From the NCBI GenBank assembly GCA_030141605.1, contig JAQGDQ010000062.1:685337-749336 (forward strand): DNA of 64,000 nucleotides. Direction: 5' to 3'. Position numbers and translations under genes: made by a program. Position 1 is the first letter of the stretch. Every line of letters starts with the position of its first letter. A model generated the notes under the pieces. That model had not been told where the DNA came from. It was given only the letters and a program-made list of their open reading frames with translations, and did no database searches. Below, piece by piece: positions 36,281-49,059 of the stretch. Source of the stretch: Tubiluchus corallicola (taxonomy: Eukaryota > Priapulida > Priapulimorpha > Priapulimorphida > Tubiluchidae).

Positions 36281-39200
36281 CTGCAAAAAAATGTACAAAA
36301 TAGAATGACTTACACATATGGCTAAAAATATTTCAAGGCAGCATGTTGTTTTTTACATTGTATGTTCCAATCTTTTGGGAAGACCAATATAATTATATAT
36401 CTGTTATTATTAAGTTAATTATATATTAATTAATATATTATATTAATATATAATATAATATAATATAATATAATATAATATAATATAATATAATATAATA
36501 TAATATAATATAATATAATATAATATAATATAATATAATATAATATAATATAATATAATATAATATAATATAATATAATATAATATAATATAATATAATA
36601 TAATATAATATAATATAATATAATATAATATATTAATATATTATATTAATATTATATTATTAATTAATATATATATTAGTAAGCATAAAATAAACAATTT
36701 TTAAAAATGACAACGATCTTACATATATATATATATATATATACATATATATATAAGTTGGCAATTAAGCTTAGTTTTTTAACATTTTCTTGATAATTTG
36801 TAACTAGAATATAAAAGTTAAATACATTTAGTGTTTGTTTTTATAAAAAAAAACATAGACATTTAACCAACTACTTTGAAGCATCATAATGTAGCTTTAA
36901 GTATGACACTTATGGGTGGTTTTAGTTTGCAACCACACATACATATAAAGAAATTGTGGGTTTAATGAATTATTCTGAATTACAATGTGCTAATTAAAAT
37001 ATGAGTATTTTTTGACTGTTGCTTACCACATTATGATACATGTGAACAGCTTTAAACAAAATTTTACTCTGCATAAATTTTACAACTTGCAAAAGATTGA
37101 ACTTCGCCTTAAATTCTGAAACTTGGAAAAGCTTCAAATTTTACAGTTATAAAAAATAAGATAAGATATGCCTACATAAAATGCATAAGACAATTATAAA
37201 TGGTTTATATAGTCTAGTTTCCCGAGGATAATGTGTACATACCTCTCAACTCGCGATATAGTTCCTCGTCCATAATGTCAAAGGTAGACCATATTGCTTT
37301 GTCATCAGGAATGTCATTCTTTTCCTTCCAGCCACCACATGCATAGTGGTAGAAGTCATGACATGGATCTGCGGATAGATCCATGTTGGCAACCAGCGAC
37401 GCAGCTGAGAAAATTGATAATTTAATTATCATTATTTCATTTCGTGCCATTACAGATACAGCCATATATTCACATTACAACATATTATAACAAGGAAAAG
37501 TTAGTATATGGTAACACAAAAAGGAAAGAAATTAATATGCATAAAATAATCAATTTTTAAAAATGACAATGATCTTACATAATCGTACGTAAAATATCAT
37601 TGGTTTTCACTTATCCTTCACAGATAATCTTGCAAACACACATTAAACACATTAATAACTAGGTTTTTAACATTCATGTTACCAACCTCAAAGATAAGCC
37701 ATACTTTCTTCTTAAGTGACAATAACTATCGTTAGTTAAGTACAACATTAATTTAATACTGTCAATGCTCGAGTTTTGAATTTTCTTTACATTATTAATG
37801 TATAATTTATAATATAATAATTCCAGAAGATGAAAAGTAGATTTAAATCAGCATTATCAGGCAGGAAAATAAGAAATCCAAAATAAGCAGACATTGCATT
37901 ACAGTTTCATTAAGAAAAAACAAAAACGAATGATTTGCTTTATTGAACCACAATAGAAAGATTTGAATATTAAAGAACCACTATTATTGCTTTAAAAGTT
38001 ACACAAATTTCCACAATCTTCAGCTCACTTTAAAATAAATACAAGCTAAACAAAAAATTTAAGACTAACATCTCAGAAAATGTAGAAAATGTCAAGGAAG
38101 TTATCAGTTATTACTTATAGTTCTCAGTTACAATTATCAGTTATCATTTATATATGTAGAAGAAGCTTGTTAAGATTTTCCTTAACTCCTTCAGGACCAT
38201 AAGCGTTTACTGCATTTTGCATAGGTTCATGAAAAACTGCTCTCATTAAGCAGCGATTACGTTATATTTGATAATTTTTGTAGGTTTCTACTCCTCGTGC
38301 AATGGATTTTCATGCAAAATTACATATGAAATGCATCTGCTTACCTTAGACAAATTGAAAACTTGTTTTTTAGACTTGAAATTTTGATGAAAAAATTGAA
38401 AAAAGCTTTCAGTAACTGCAGTGTTTGTAGTGTTAGAAAGTACAGTATCGCATGACTAATGCAGCAAATTTCAACTATCCAGACCCAACACTCTAATACA
38501 CTATGGCCATAAGTCTACTCTTGTTTTTAAGGAGAAATTCCCGTTGAAAGATGAAACGAGCTTAATTTGTTCTTGGCTGATTGGTTGGCTTTTCCAGGAA
38601 CTCTGTATGGCAGGCAGTAGGAAGCAGGCGACCAATAAACTAGTGTGTACCTTCACACAAGTGTGCATCAGACCAAGCTACTCAAGTTTGAGTGCGTAAA
38701 GAGGACGTGCTTTTCTTAATTTTAATCCATTTAAATCACTTATCAATGTTTAAACAAATAGCATGATTGGATGGAATAGATTCTCCTGAAGAGAATAAAA
38801 CCTAATTTGTAATCATTTAGTTAAGTCTGTGCTTATATTATAGTACAAAATTCATAGGTCTTATAAAACCTATTTTGAATGGTTCTGAAAGAGTTAATAT
38901 TGCTATAATGATTTCCTTTACACAAGCAACAAGGGAAAATTTTACATTTTGCAGCCACGAAGCAAATGTAATCAAAATTTGTAATTTTGCATCCTACCTG
39001 CTTTAACACAAACTGGTTCATTGCAGATTCTCTCATGCTGCTTCAAGCCTTGAAAAAAAACACATAAAAACATAAAAGTGGAAAAATTATATAATAAATA
39101 CACAAATGCAATACTAAATTAGAAACACTAAAAAAGTTTCGCACCTCAACTAAGACTCGAACCTAGGCCTTCTACTTTCAGGGCAATGTTAGCCACTACA

Positions 39201-41114
39201 CCACCGGGAATTGACATGCACATGAAAAAAATGCCAAAAAGTTTTTCAAAGCAAAAAGTGCTGTCTGAGGTGTGATGTTAAAATAGAACATACAAAAAGC
39301 ATCAAAGACCAGGGCTCTGTCCCAGACATCACCAGTGGAGCTTACAAGGCTCCTTCAGACCCCCTAGCTGAATTTTTGGGGAATCTCCCTACTCTGGCCA
39401 AAAAGTTGCAAAAACTGTATGTGTAAATGCTTGCGTGAATGCTTGTGTGATGTGCATAATGCATATAAATTAGACAATATCTGCTCTTGTATTTATGCTT
39501 GAACGTGCAATTCTTTTTTTAGAATCACAAAGTATCAATTCAAATGTAGAGATGATGACGGTGGTAATACTGATGACGATGACGACAATGACATCGACAC
39601 TAATACTTTTAGAAAAAATTACAGTTACAGTATTTTTGTGAATTTAAATCATAATAAAAGTTTATTCTGTAACAACACAACAATGTTTTGCGTATCAGAA
39701 ACTTTGCTTTTACTTTCTTCTACTTTTCTTTCCTTTCTGCTTTCCCTTCCTCTTTTTTCTCAACATTCTTCATCACTCTCATAAGTTTGCTAATACTATA
39801 GTAATACATCGACGAGATGCTAGCAACGGCAATAGTAACAATAGAAGTGGTTGTTATGTAGTAACAACCATGTTATAATAACTCTGCAGTGCCTATAGCA
39901 GTAGCAACTTTTCATTTTACCAAAATATTCTTGCGCATCAGCTGGAATACAAATTGCACGGCAGTGAAGTGGTTAATTCCGCGTAGCAAATCAGACTGTG
40001 TTAAGCAATATGGGATATCAATGCAAAAATCTCCTACAACTAAGACCAGCTACTCTATAACGTCGCTGGTCGATATGCTGACTAACCATAGATATTACTA
40101 TCGTAACTCACTATATTTATTATGCGAATGGAATTCTAAAGGCGTCGTGACGGACACTGTGAGAAATAGTTGTCGCTATACCATAGATCTAGATAAAAGA
40201 CACACCATCTACAGTAAGTCTATGGGTTATATGAACAAGCAAAGCAGGAGCAAACACACTGGTCGCAAACGCAAGAAAGGCCTAGATATAAGAATATGTG
40301 TAACATGCATAGTGTAAGCCCATTGGAATGTAATTAAAAGGAATGGCCCATTGAAATTAAAATTAATGTAACGTAATACCTTAATTTGCATTACACCAGT
40401 AACAAAATATTCCAAAAATTCAAATTCAACTATACATGTACAGTTTACGTTTTGGGCTGTGAGCAAGATCGCAAATGATTAACCACCATTGACTTAAGAT
40501 AGGTATAATAATACATGTCAGTTTACGTGCTTAAGACCCTGTATGTAAAATTTAGCCTGTCTAAAGATACCTTAATTCTACCTTGCATTCTGGTAACCAT
40601 TACTCCTAAAGCTACAGCGAGTCCTGCTGCAATGAGTAACAAGATGATACATACTGCTAGTAGGGATTTGTGTGATGAACTCCATTTTGACCCACTGAAA
40701 TTAAAAAAGGTTTCTTAATTTGAAATCAGTAAAGAAAATAGTTAATTTAATTACAATAATTAAAATAGTTCTGAAAATTCAATTACTATTACACGATATC
40801 TGCAGTTTTCTCTGCACCTCACTGAAAATTTTGAAAAGCATTTTCATTTGTATAAGCATAATTTGAAAAGTAACACTAACAACACAGGTCAGTGAATTTA
40901 TGTTGTACTGACTTGCACACAAATAACGTAGTGGCAATAAATAAAAAAGTTTCCACTAGCTTATGTCTAAACTCTAAAAACTTCCAGTATACTAAATTTT
41001 ATTATCTTAAAAACTCGTAATAATTGTTCTGTAATGAGTTGGCAAAACTGTTATTACGAAGGCATGGGTAAGCTCTAATAATAATAAGGATAATAATAAT
41101 AACAATAATAATAA

Positions 41115-41168
<54 letters not shown>

Positions 41169-41219
41169 GATGATAATGATATGATGATAATGATAATGAT
41201 AATGACAATGATAATAATG

Positions 41220-41270
<51 letters not shown>

Positions 41271-41630
41271 GTAATTAGGGGTGAGCAATTGAGCATCGAA
41301 TGTTCGAGTTCTTATGTTCAAATCGAATTGGATTCGAACCTAAAATTATATATTTAACTAATTCAGCATTTCAACCCACATAATGTTATTTATAATTAAA
41401 ACATTTGAAACATTATGCAGCTAGCAGAATCTACCTGCGATTTCTATGCCCAAATTTTAGTCAAATTATTAGAACAAAATCGAGTATAACATACATTAAA
41501 AATATACTGAAATTCTGCCCAATTCGAATTCGAAAGTCACAAATTCGATTGCATTCGAGATCGCTTTCTGGAAGAGAATGCTCAACCCTAATAATAACAA
41601 CAACAATAACAATAACAATAATAATAAATC

Positions 41631-41708
<78 letters not shown>

Positions 41709-41721
41709 CAACAACAACAAC

Positions 41722-41756
<35 letters not shown>

Positions 41757-41785
41757 TAATAATAATAGTAATAATAATAATAATA

Positions 41786-41834
<49 letters not shown>

Positions 41835-41836
41835 TA

Positions 41837-41891
<55 letters not shown>

Positions 41892-41989
41892 CAACAACAA
41901 TAATAATAATAATAATAATAATAACAATAATAATAATAATAATAGTAATAATAATAATAATAATAATAATAGTAATAATAATAATAGTA

Positions 41990-42022
<33 letters not shown>

Positions 42023-42043
42023 ATAATAGTAATAATAATAATA

Positions 42044-42079
<36 letters not shown>

Positions 42080-42106
42080 GTAATAATAATAATAGTAATA
42101 ATAATA

Positions 42107-42155
<49 letters not shown>

Positions 42156-42953
42156 CAATAATATTTATTATTAGTATTATTATTATTATTATTATTATGT
42201 TATAATACTAAAGCAATTAACTTCCTCAAGAACAGGTGATTTTAGAATCTCTGATTACATTGTAAAATGTACAAAAAGCAGGCAAACAGCCCTCTACTCT
42301 CCAGTTTTTCTACTAGATAGCCTAACACTTCATTCTTAGGTGCTTCTCATTGTTATGTTGTACTGCCGCGGTCCTATTTATTTCATACTGTTCTAACTAG
42401 GGGTTTGTGGTGTTATTTTCATTTGCTCTTATTTGTTTGCAACTATGTCTGCCTGTTTGTTTGTTTCATTTTTTTGTTTGAATCATTATTTATTCAGGTG
42501 TTTAGGCCAATTCGATTCTCGATTTAAATCCATACAGGTAATTTGTTTTTTTTTATGTTTCATTTTTAGCATACCAATTAACAAGTTAAAATGATGGTAA
42601 TATATGAAAATAACAATAACCGTCTTATTAACAGTAATAAATGCCGAGTAAATTGAATCTAAATTATAACGAAAATGAAGCAGGCAAAAATAAAACAAAA
42701 TTTAACAAAAAATAATAATGATAAAAATAAGCTGTAATACTATGATATTTATAACATTGGAATGATGGTCCACATCTCTCATTCAACACTTAGTCTTGCT
42801 TAGTAAAAATAATGTTTTCGGCGCAGATGATAAGACAGTCAATCGTATTAAAACAACGTGAACAGAATAATTTTGGCCTAGCAACATGCTAAAATGAGTA
42901 AGTACGTGAAAATACCTGAATTTTATTTGATTTGGAGCCGTCAGAGTGGTCAT
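36200..42953 (-). CDS. M13 metallopeptidase (neprilysin/ECE-like), N-terminal five exons
   Basis: Minus-strand exons 42953-42916, 40694-40582, 39048-38998, 37404-37243 and 36280-36200 join in phase to 148 codons plus one base. Residues 1-23 are a short cytoplasmic tail (MTTLTAPNQIKFSGSKWS); 24-46 are one hydrophobic helix (LLAVCIILLLIAAGLAVALG), a type II signal anchor. Then comes the M13 hallmark: C59 and C64 (ICNEPVCVKAA), DLSADPCHDFYHYACGGWKE with C82 and C90, and IWSTFDIMDEELYREL. The last exon (ALLSKKYEGPSKAVEKAVQH, YKLCFDEG) matches the segment after it. Family members are about 700-770 residues; the catalytic HExxH and ExxxD exons were not found downstream on this strand. M13 enzymes are surface zinc endopeptidases that cleave small peptides. 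Truncated, rearranged or misassembled here. Confidence 0.82.
36423..36665. repeat. (TAATA)n pentanucleotide satellite
   Basis: About 200 bp of TATAA/TAATA repeats, flanked by imperfect ATTAATATAT palindromes. A separate (TA)n tract lies at 36724-36755. Confidence 0.95.
37243..37404 (-). CDS. M13 peptidase exon 4, CxDFYxYACGGW
   Basis: Acceptor AATTTTCTCAG, 162 bp, donor AGAG|GTATGT. Holds the diagnostic M13 N-terminal motif PCHDFYHYACGGW. Confidence 0.92.
38182..38897. mobile_element. piggyBac-like MITE flanked by TTAA
   Basis: TTAA at 38182-38185 precedes CTCCTTCAGGACCATAAGC; the inverse, CTCTTTCAGAACCATTCAA, ends at 38893 before a second TTAA (38894-38897). TTAA target sites with CYCTTT-type ends are typical of piggyBac elements. 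It lies in the M13 intron 3 and codes nothing. Confidence 0.65.
38998..39048 (-). CDS. M13 peptidase exon 3 (51 bp)
   Basis: Codes GLKQHERICNEPVCVKA with the first two ectodomain cysteines. The acceptor follows a run of T and the donor is GCAG|GTAGGA. Confidence 0.78.
39131..39215 (-). repeat. tRNA-like sequence, degenerate
   Basis: Minus strand: GGTGGTGTAGTGGCTAACAT resembles an A-box/D-arm, CTAGG-TTCGAGT-CTTAG folds as a T-arm (B-box GGTTCGAGTCT), then GAGGTGCGAAAC and TTTTTT. The acceptor ends do not pair. Probable tRNA pseudogene or SINE, same type as at 27.6 kb. Confidence 0.55.
39889..40317 (+). other. 142-codon open frame in M13 intron, unassigned
   Basis: An open plus-strand frame opposite to the M13 gene, ending with a basic RKRKKGL segment. 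I do not recognise it; no splice sites or domain support it. It could be transposon debris or chance. Confidence 0.15.
40582..40694 (-). CDS. M13 peptidase exon 2, signal anchor
   Basis: Acceptor TAATTTCAG, donor CAAG|GTAGAA, 113 bp. Encodes the single membrane helix preceded by SKWSSSHKS. Confidence 0.8.
41075..41275. repeat. (TAA)n microsatellite, left block
   Basis: TAA and TGATAA repeats lying just left of the hAT-like MITE. Confidence 0.95.
41276..41590. mobile_element. hAT-like MITE inside TAA microsatellite
   Basis: TAGGGGTGAGCAATTGAGC at the left end and, inverted, TAGGGTTGAGCATTC at the right end bound about 315 bp rich in TTCGAATTCGA. The ends resemble hAT termini (CAGGGGTGGGCAA). 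A target duplication cannot be read because both flanks are TAA repeats. Confidence 0.55.
41591..42200. repeat. (TAA)n microsatellite, right block
   Basis: About 600 bp of TAA with CAA and AGT interruptions. Long poly-Asn, poly-Ile and poly-Leu frames here are artefacts. Confidence 0.96.
42916..42953 (-). CDS. M13 peptidase exon 1 (start codon)
   Basis: ATG at 42953 in CAACAATGACC, 12 codons plus AG, donor CAG|GTATTT. The two overhanging bases complete a Ser codon with exon 2. Confidence 0.65.
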
Positions 42954-43286
42954 TGTTGAGTTTCGCTGATGTTGCTTGCACGAAAATTAACGACACCTGC
43001 AGTGAACAAACGTTAGAACTTTGGTTAAACCAAATCAACACTTCTCTTGGAACTTTCGTTAAACCAAATCAACACTTCTTTTCGAACTTTCGTTTCATTT
43101 CACGCACATCTCGTGATCTTAAAAAATGCGAAAACGTCCAAGGACGATTACTGGCTCCCTGGTGCAGAAGAAAACAAGTCTTGCACCAAGTGCCGAAAAA
43201 ATAAGAATTGCTTGTGAAAAATTCTAGAGTCAGTTAATTATGAAGCTGCTCACACGTGTAATAACGACAGCGAGATGTGAAAATGT

Positions 43287-44520
43287 ATTATAGTAGAATG
43301 TATGCCACTTCGCCAGTGCACATATTGTCAGTGGTACATTTCGCTAGTGGCACGCTTTACAAGTGGCACACTTCGCCAATGGTGCAGTTCGCCAGTAGTA
43401 CAGTTCGCCAGTTGTACATTTCGAGGGTAGTGCAGTTCGCGAGAGGTATACAGTTTACCATTGGCACAGTTCGTCAGTGGTACATTTCTTCAGTGCCACA
43501 TTTCGCCAGTAAATGTTTCGCCAAAGACACATTTCGCCAATGCACATTTCGGTAGTAAAGTTTTCTCCGTTGTGTTATCTTGGTACATATCGCCAATACG
43601 CACATAAAATCGATTTGATCCGTTAAGTCCAAATTCATTAATTCGTTATCATCAATCCAATTTTCGCAAAGCATGTATTTAGTTTAAATTCAATTTCATC
43701 AATTACATTATTAAATGAGAACATCGCTTCTAAGCAAAAATCACGAAACTAATCATCCATCTCAAGTGATAATTGTTCATAACACGTTACATTTCAATTA
43801 GTACACTTTCAATGAATCCATCTTTTGAAGTAGGTACAGTACGGGACTCTTCGACCCAACGTTTCTTCTGAGCCAATGATTTTCAATAATTTCTTCATTA
43901 CAGATACCAAATGATATTTAAAACGATCGATCGATGGCAAAATACGAATCACTGATATGAGGCATATTAATACTTATAATAAAGGTAAGGACATTGGTGA
44001 AGTGCTGAACAATATGTACGAAGCATGTACAAAGCATGTACGAAACATGTACGAAGCATGTACGAACAGCGAAATCAACTGTTGCCAAAATGAAACGTTA
44101 ATAAAACCGAAAATTAACAGATGTGCATTATGGCAAAGAAATTTTACTGGCAAGATGTACCACTCCGAAATGTGTGCTGGCGAACTGCAGGCGAACAAAA
44201 ACACTTTGTTAGAGGAAAAAGTAATGACATAAAAAAGAAATTTTACTGGATCAATTACTGTAAAAACATTACAGAAATTTAGCTAGTGAAACGTACTACT
44301 GGCGGGGTGCACACTGGTAAGCTGTACCATTGGCGAACTTTTTATTAAACGATAAAGTAATAACATAACAGAGAAATTTTACTGGCGAAAAACACCACTG
44401 GCAGAATGTATACTGGCAAAATGTACCTCTTTAATGTGTATCAATAGCGAAGTACAGTTTTGGCGAAATGTAAAACCGACGAAATGTCAACTGGTGAAAT
44501 GGGTAGATACCATTATAGTA
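43287..44520. mobile_element. Foldback-like transposon with 9-bp target duplication
   Basis: Left arm (43296 to about 43600) is made of tandem 16-bp units close to AGTGGTACATTTCGCC; the right arm (about 44140-44511) has the inverse unit GGCGAAATGTACCACT in many variants. Ends read GAATGTATGCCACTTCGCC and, inverted, GGTATCTACCCATTTCACC. Both sides carry ATTATAGTA (43287-43295, 44512-44520), a perfect 9-bp duplication as made by foldback/Mutator-type elements. The arms also share CTCYGTTRTGTTAT in inverted form (43565, 44370). The centre has no recognisable transposase. Confidence 0.82.
44013..44072. repeat. 11-bp tandem repeat in foldback centre
   Basis: Five copies of ATGTACGAAGC with single-base changes. 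Confidence 0.85.
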
Positions 44521-47139
44521 TACACTAAGCAGTATGTTCAAACACTAGCTACTTGCTTAGGGAGCTGTACACATCATTCCCAACAAAAATTCCAAACTAA
44601 AATAATAAAACCGAAAACCAGTATTTCAGACAGCCCTCGGCCATTTTACAAGAACGCAGACGCTTAATAAAGTTTAAAAGCCTGCTGAGAATGTATTCGT
44701 GTCTGGAGCGAGGTGTAGATCTGCATACTGTTTCTACGCCATGCATATGCACCCACTAATCGTCGAAAATACGCTAACATTCGACGTACTACTGTATTCA
44801 TTATTCACAGTGAACAAAGCTTCGATATTCCTTACTTTAAAATATGCACTATACTGATCTTTACAAAACGACAAGCTGACCAGCAAGGGTTAACAACTAC
44901 AAAAATGCACAGTGATTACTCTTTTTGTACAAGACACGATACAGCAGTGAAAACAGGACATTTTATACGGTTTTGCATGATCGCAATCAGACTCATTTTT
45001 AAGAAGGTGTTTCTTGGACCAGAGTCGCCAGACACTGAGCTGGCAGAAATCCTTCAGCACCCGGATGTGAAATTCTTTCTTTTATGGAACATGGAAGAAA
45101 GGCTAAGCATTAGCCGTACTGGGCGGCTCGAAAGTCACTACTGCGATCGCGATTACTTTGTCCCCTTGGGGCTGTGAAAACAATAGTGAGTATATATTTA
45201 AAATTCACGGTATGCAAATTTAATTGAAGACTGTTTTTCTTTTTAAATCTTGCTGTAATTTTAGTGAGTTCTGACAAGAGTAACAATTTTTAGGAATTCT
45301 TTTGTTATTTTTGTAATATATACTTTTACAGTTCACTATTAATATGATAATCTCTTGGCGAATTACTGAAGGCAAAATTTACCTCTCTCATGCGATTTGA
45401 AGATTTGACTTCTCTTTCCAAAATCTTATGAGGCTATATAATACGTATTATGAAAAGTTCTTTTCAGAATGAACTTATTTCAACTAAACAATTCTAAAAG
45501 ATTTAGCTCATCTAGACTTATACTTGTTTTCAAAAGATTTTGGTTTATTTATAAAAATGAAAAAATGTAAAGTGTATTATAGTGACTTGTCAGAAACCGG
45601 TAATACATTATACTGTTTCTATAATAATCTTACCTTATCAGCGAGGTGTCCTAAACAAAGCGTAAACTACAATTAATGTGTAATTTATATGGCACAACAA
45701 TTATTGCAGTCACTGTAGGCGTACGTGCAATTCATAGACATCGCAAAAACGTTTTTTGCCGTACATGAACATGTGCACAGCAGAGTAACTTAACTGTCAA
45801 CCTATTACTTCCATCAAAAGCAAACTTCCAAGTGAAATATTTCACCTGAGACTATTACGTAATGAATGCAACAACATGTACTACACTCACAAGGTTCTGC
45901 TAAGTTTTAGCCTTAAGGGAACAAACTACTAGTTCTGTAATGCGTGCGTTGAAGGGGGCGCATCCAAAATAAACTAAAATCTATGAACCTGATCAAAACT
46001 ACCCAAGAAAAGCTGTGCAGGCGAGCGATAAAGTCCTTACATGTAAAATTACCTTACAATGGTTAGAATAATAGTCTTCCTGACACCGGAGGAAAGTAAT
46101 TATATGCCACTTAGGCGTATATGTACATAACACACAAATCTTTCACTTAGTTTCTGCTAAATAAAGTGTTGGGACATTGTCAACATACAGTACTGTATAT
46201 TGTAAAGACATTAAAATTCCGGTCGTTCCGACAATTTTGCCCTTTTTATTTTAGTGTGTCATTCGTCTTTTACAACGTCGTTTGCCGGTAGTATATTAAA
46301 ATTCGATAAATTAATGTAAAAATATGATTGAAGTTTTTCGACTATAAAAAACTAACAATAAATGTGGGTCTGGCTTAGCAATACGTTTTAAAGCACCTCC
46401 TTTTAATGCGAAACTTCAAATACATTTCAATCATTCTAGAACACAGTCTTTTAATGAAAATTCGCGATGGCAAAAATAGAAATTAGATACTAGTTTTTGA
46501 CATTTTTACCAAGGTATTATGTTACCAAAAAACGTCGCGTAAGTTAATTCAAGTTTTTCCTGACAGATGGAGCAACGTATTTTTCATTCCGGAATATCCT
46601 ATTGCATAGAAGCGCTTATCATCTGCTGTGGAAAAGGTCTTTACGCTTAATTACAATAATTATGTAGAATTACCCAAACCCCGCAAAAGTTTTGTGCATA
46701 AACCCACTATGACCGCAATGACTGGCCAGATCTTTAACTCGTATTAAACAACCTATACACGTTACTCGCTAAGTGCAATCACTTATTTCAATTGGTACAA
46801 TAAACGTCTTCTCGGTGGTGTTCACAAAGAGAAATGTAATTAAGAGAAGTCACGCGTGACTTGCATGATATAGTCTATTAGGTTACAAAGCTAAAATTGA
46901 TTACCACACATTTCATTTGAGTTAAACTCACAAGCACAAATCAAACTTCTATTACACAGACTCATACGCTTTGTTCTGAATTTCAGCAATAGGTGGCAAC
47001 ACCATCCAGCACACCTGCTACATAACACATTGCCAAGTTTAGCTTAGCAATGTTACACGCGTCCGTTTGTTGAGCCTAGGCTAGTTGTCCCTCAAACTCT
47101 TCAATTTACGGATTTTTTTCTTTCAGTCGATTATATCGC
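44521..47139. other. No gene recognised
   Basis: AT-rich sequence. One 91-codon open frame (44905-45177, plus; FLGPESPDTELAEILQHP) has no family I know. It may hold the promoter of the minus-strand M13 gene only if the first exon lies further out, for which there is no evidence. Confidence 0.4.
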
Positions 47140-47312
47140 TAAAATAATGATTGATAAGTATTTCAAAATCAGGTCTCAAAATGAAAATGCTAAGATTAGG
47201 ACAAGTATCCACCAAGGAATCATCTCGCAAGTCAAGCAAGCTATTCTACTTTGGAATTCTCTACTATCACAGGTTAACCAACTAGGTCCTTATCAGCATT
47301 TAAAACAAATTT
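47140..47312 (+). mobile_element. LINE 3'-end remnant (weak)
   Basis: A frame ending VKQAILLWNSLLSQVNQLGP then YQHLKQI and stop resembles the C-terminal R.WNSLP..V......FK..L signature of CR1/L2-type reverse transcriptases. Nothing else of the element remains. Confidence 0.35.
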
Positions 47313-48119
47313 AAGATCAGTAATATTAACCAAACAAGAATATAATACCATCGCACCAGCACAACAACATGCACACCAATTGTAAATTTCTATATCCACT
47401 GTCACATTGATAATTAAATAAATCATAATTTTTAATTATTGTAAATAGCTGTAAATATGTTTTATTTCTATTCGCCATTAAATTTTGTTTCTACGCTTTT
47501 CGATACTGCACAGCAGTTTTCGTAATACATTGACGTCATCGTTGGCTTTTATTACAATATGAAGTATTAACATGCATAAACAAAATTGTAATTATTGTTC
47601 TCCTTAGCTACATAACAACATTGTCAGAGTAACATGCCACATGAACCATTGCACCATCAATGCTGAGCATATAAGGTGACTTACTGCTGTAATGCTGAAC
47701 AGCATAGCATTTACAGACTTGCAGATTCACAATAACCAGATTAACGATAAAATGGTTTAAAATTTTAAAACACATTTGCTATATTTTTTGCAAGGGTTAC
47801 TGTTGTGTTGTCAGTTTTATGAAAGTGCAAAGATAATTAAATCATGTATATTACTGCGTTCGTAATTATGCTTTGTCTAACTGTGACAAATTTTGAAGTA
47901 AACACAATTTCTCAGTCAGGTAAGTATAAACAGTTTTTCTAACAAGACGAAATGTCAGGTTGTTGTATGCCGCGGTAGTGGTGTCTAACCTTATGAGATT
48001 TAAAAGTTTGTCTAAATTACAATAAAAAATTTGCTTTTTATCAAGAAACGGCATACTACTAGAAGACCGTTTATGACAAAGTTATGTACTGAAGACTCTG
48101 CAAACTACTAGTTCACAAG
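47313..48119. other. No gene recognised
   Basis: AT-rich, no exon or repeat structure that I can support. Confidence 0.4.
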
Positions 48120-48285
48120 TGTAATATAATGTAGTGTAACATAATATAATGCAATCTAATAGAAACATTACGCTACATTATATTACATTATATTACATTA
48201 CTTTATACTTGCAGAACTTATAGATTGCAGAATGTTCCATTTATGCATTACATTGCATTTTAATTACATTACATTACAGCACGAT
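48120..48285. repeat. TAATATAATG/ATTACATT inverted repeats
   Basis: TGTAATATAATGTAGTGTAA-type units are followed by their inverse (ACATTATATTACATTATATT), giving a large low-complexity palindrome. Confidence 0.6.
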
Positions 48286-49059
48286 TAATAAAAAACGCCA
48301 GGCAATTAATCTTTACAGTGTCTGCATCGTCAGAGATGTCTGTTGTTAAATCAAACTAGCTGAAGATCATAATTCTATTTTAATTAAATTTGCTATGCTT
48401 GATTATCTTGGAATTGATTTTTTTAATCAGATCTGAACTTGCTACTTTATGGGCCCGCAATCCATGAATCCGGGGATCTGAAGATCTAAAAATTGCTACA
48501 ATGAATTCCCCATGCTTGATTAGCTAGGAATTGCATTTCGTTCCGATGAAATCCAAATTTGTGACATTTTGACACGTGACCTTGGGTCAAAAGTGGTTGT
48601 TAGCCCTGGACGCGTAAAGGATAACAGTGTGTTGAACTCTGACCACTGGTTAAGTGAATGGCAGTTGAAGCAGTATTCGTGAGTCGAATTGAATGGTATA
48701 ATTTTCGTTAAGATTGATTGCAAATTTGGGGTTGAGGGGCCAATTCTTCTTTTGTCAAATGAAACTAGCTTGTTGTATATCAAAGGAATGGTCTAGATGA
48801 GATAAAATGAGCGGTATACATTGACAGGAGATTGATTGACCTTTGACCCACAGCTCACGGGTTGAAAAGTTATAAGTTGTAGTTTTATTGCAGAATGCAG
48901 TTCCTAGGCAGCGCGAATTGAACAAAATCAATTTACGATTTTCAAACTAAAGGCTTATGCCATTAAAAAGTCTAATTTTGTGACCATTGTTTGCATAATG
49001 GTCTAAGATAAAAAAAATATTTCGAATTTTAGAAATAAGGGATTTTGAGTAAAGTAAGT

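Noticed and set aside
39889-40317. 142-codon plus-strand frame as a real gene
   Set aside because: No recognisable domain and no splice or start context; kept only as a low-confidence feature.
41405-42205. Long poly-Ile, poly-Asn and poly-Leu open frames (up to 266 codons)
   Set aside because: They are translations of a TAA microsatellite, open in several frames and on both strands.
48120-48285. Possible replication origin or large hairpin RNA
   Set aside because: Simple TAATATAATG-type repeats explain the palindrome; nothing else supports a function.
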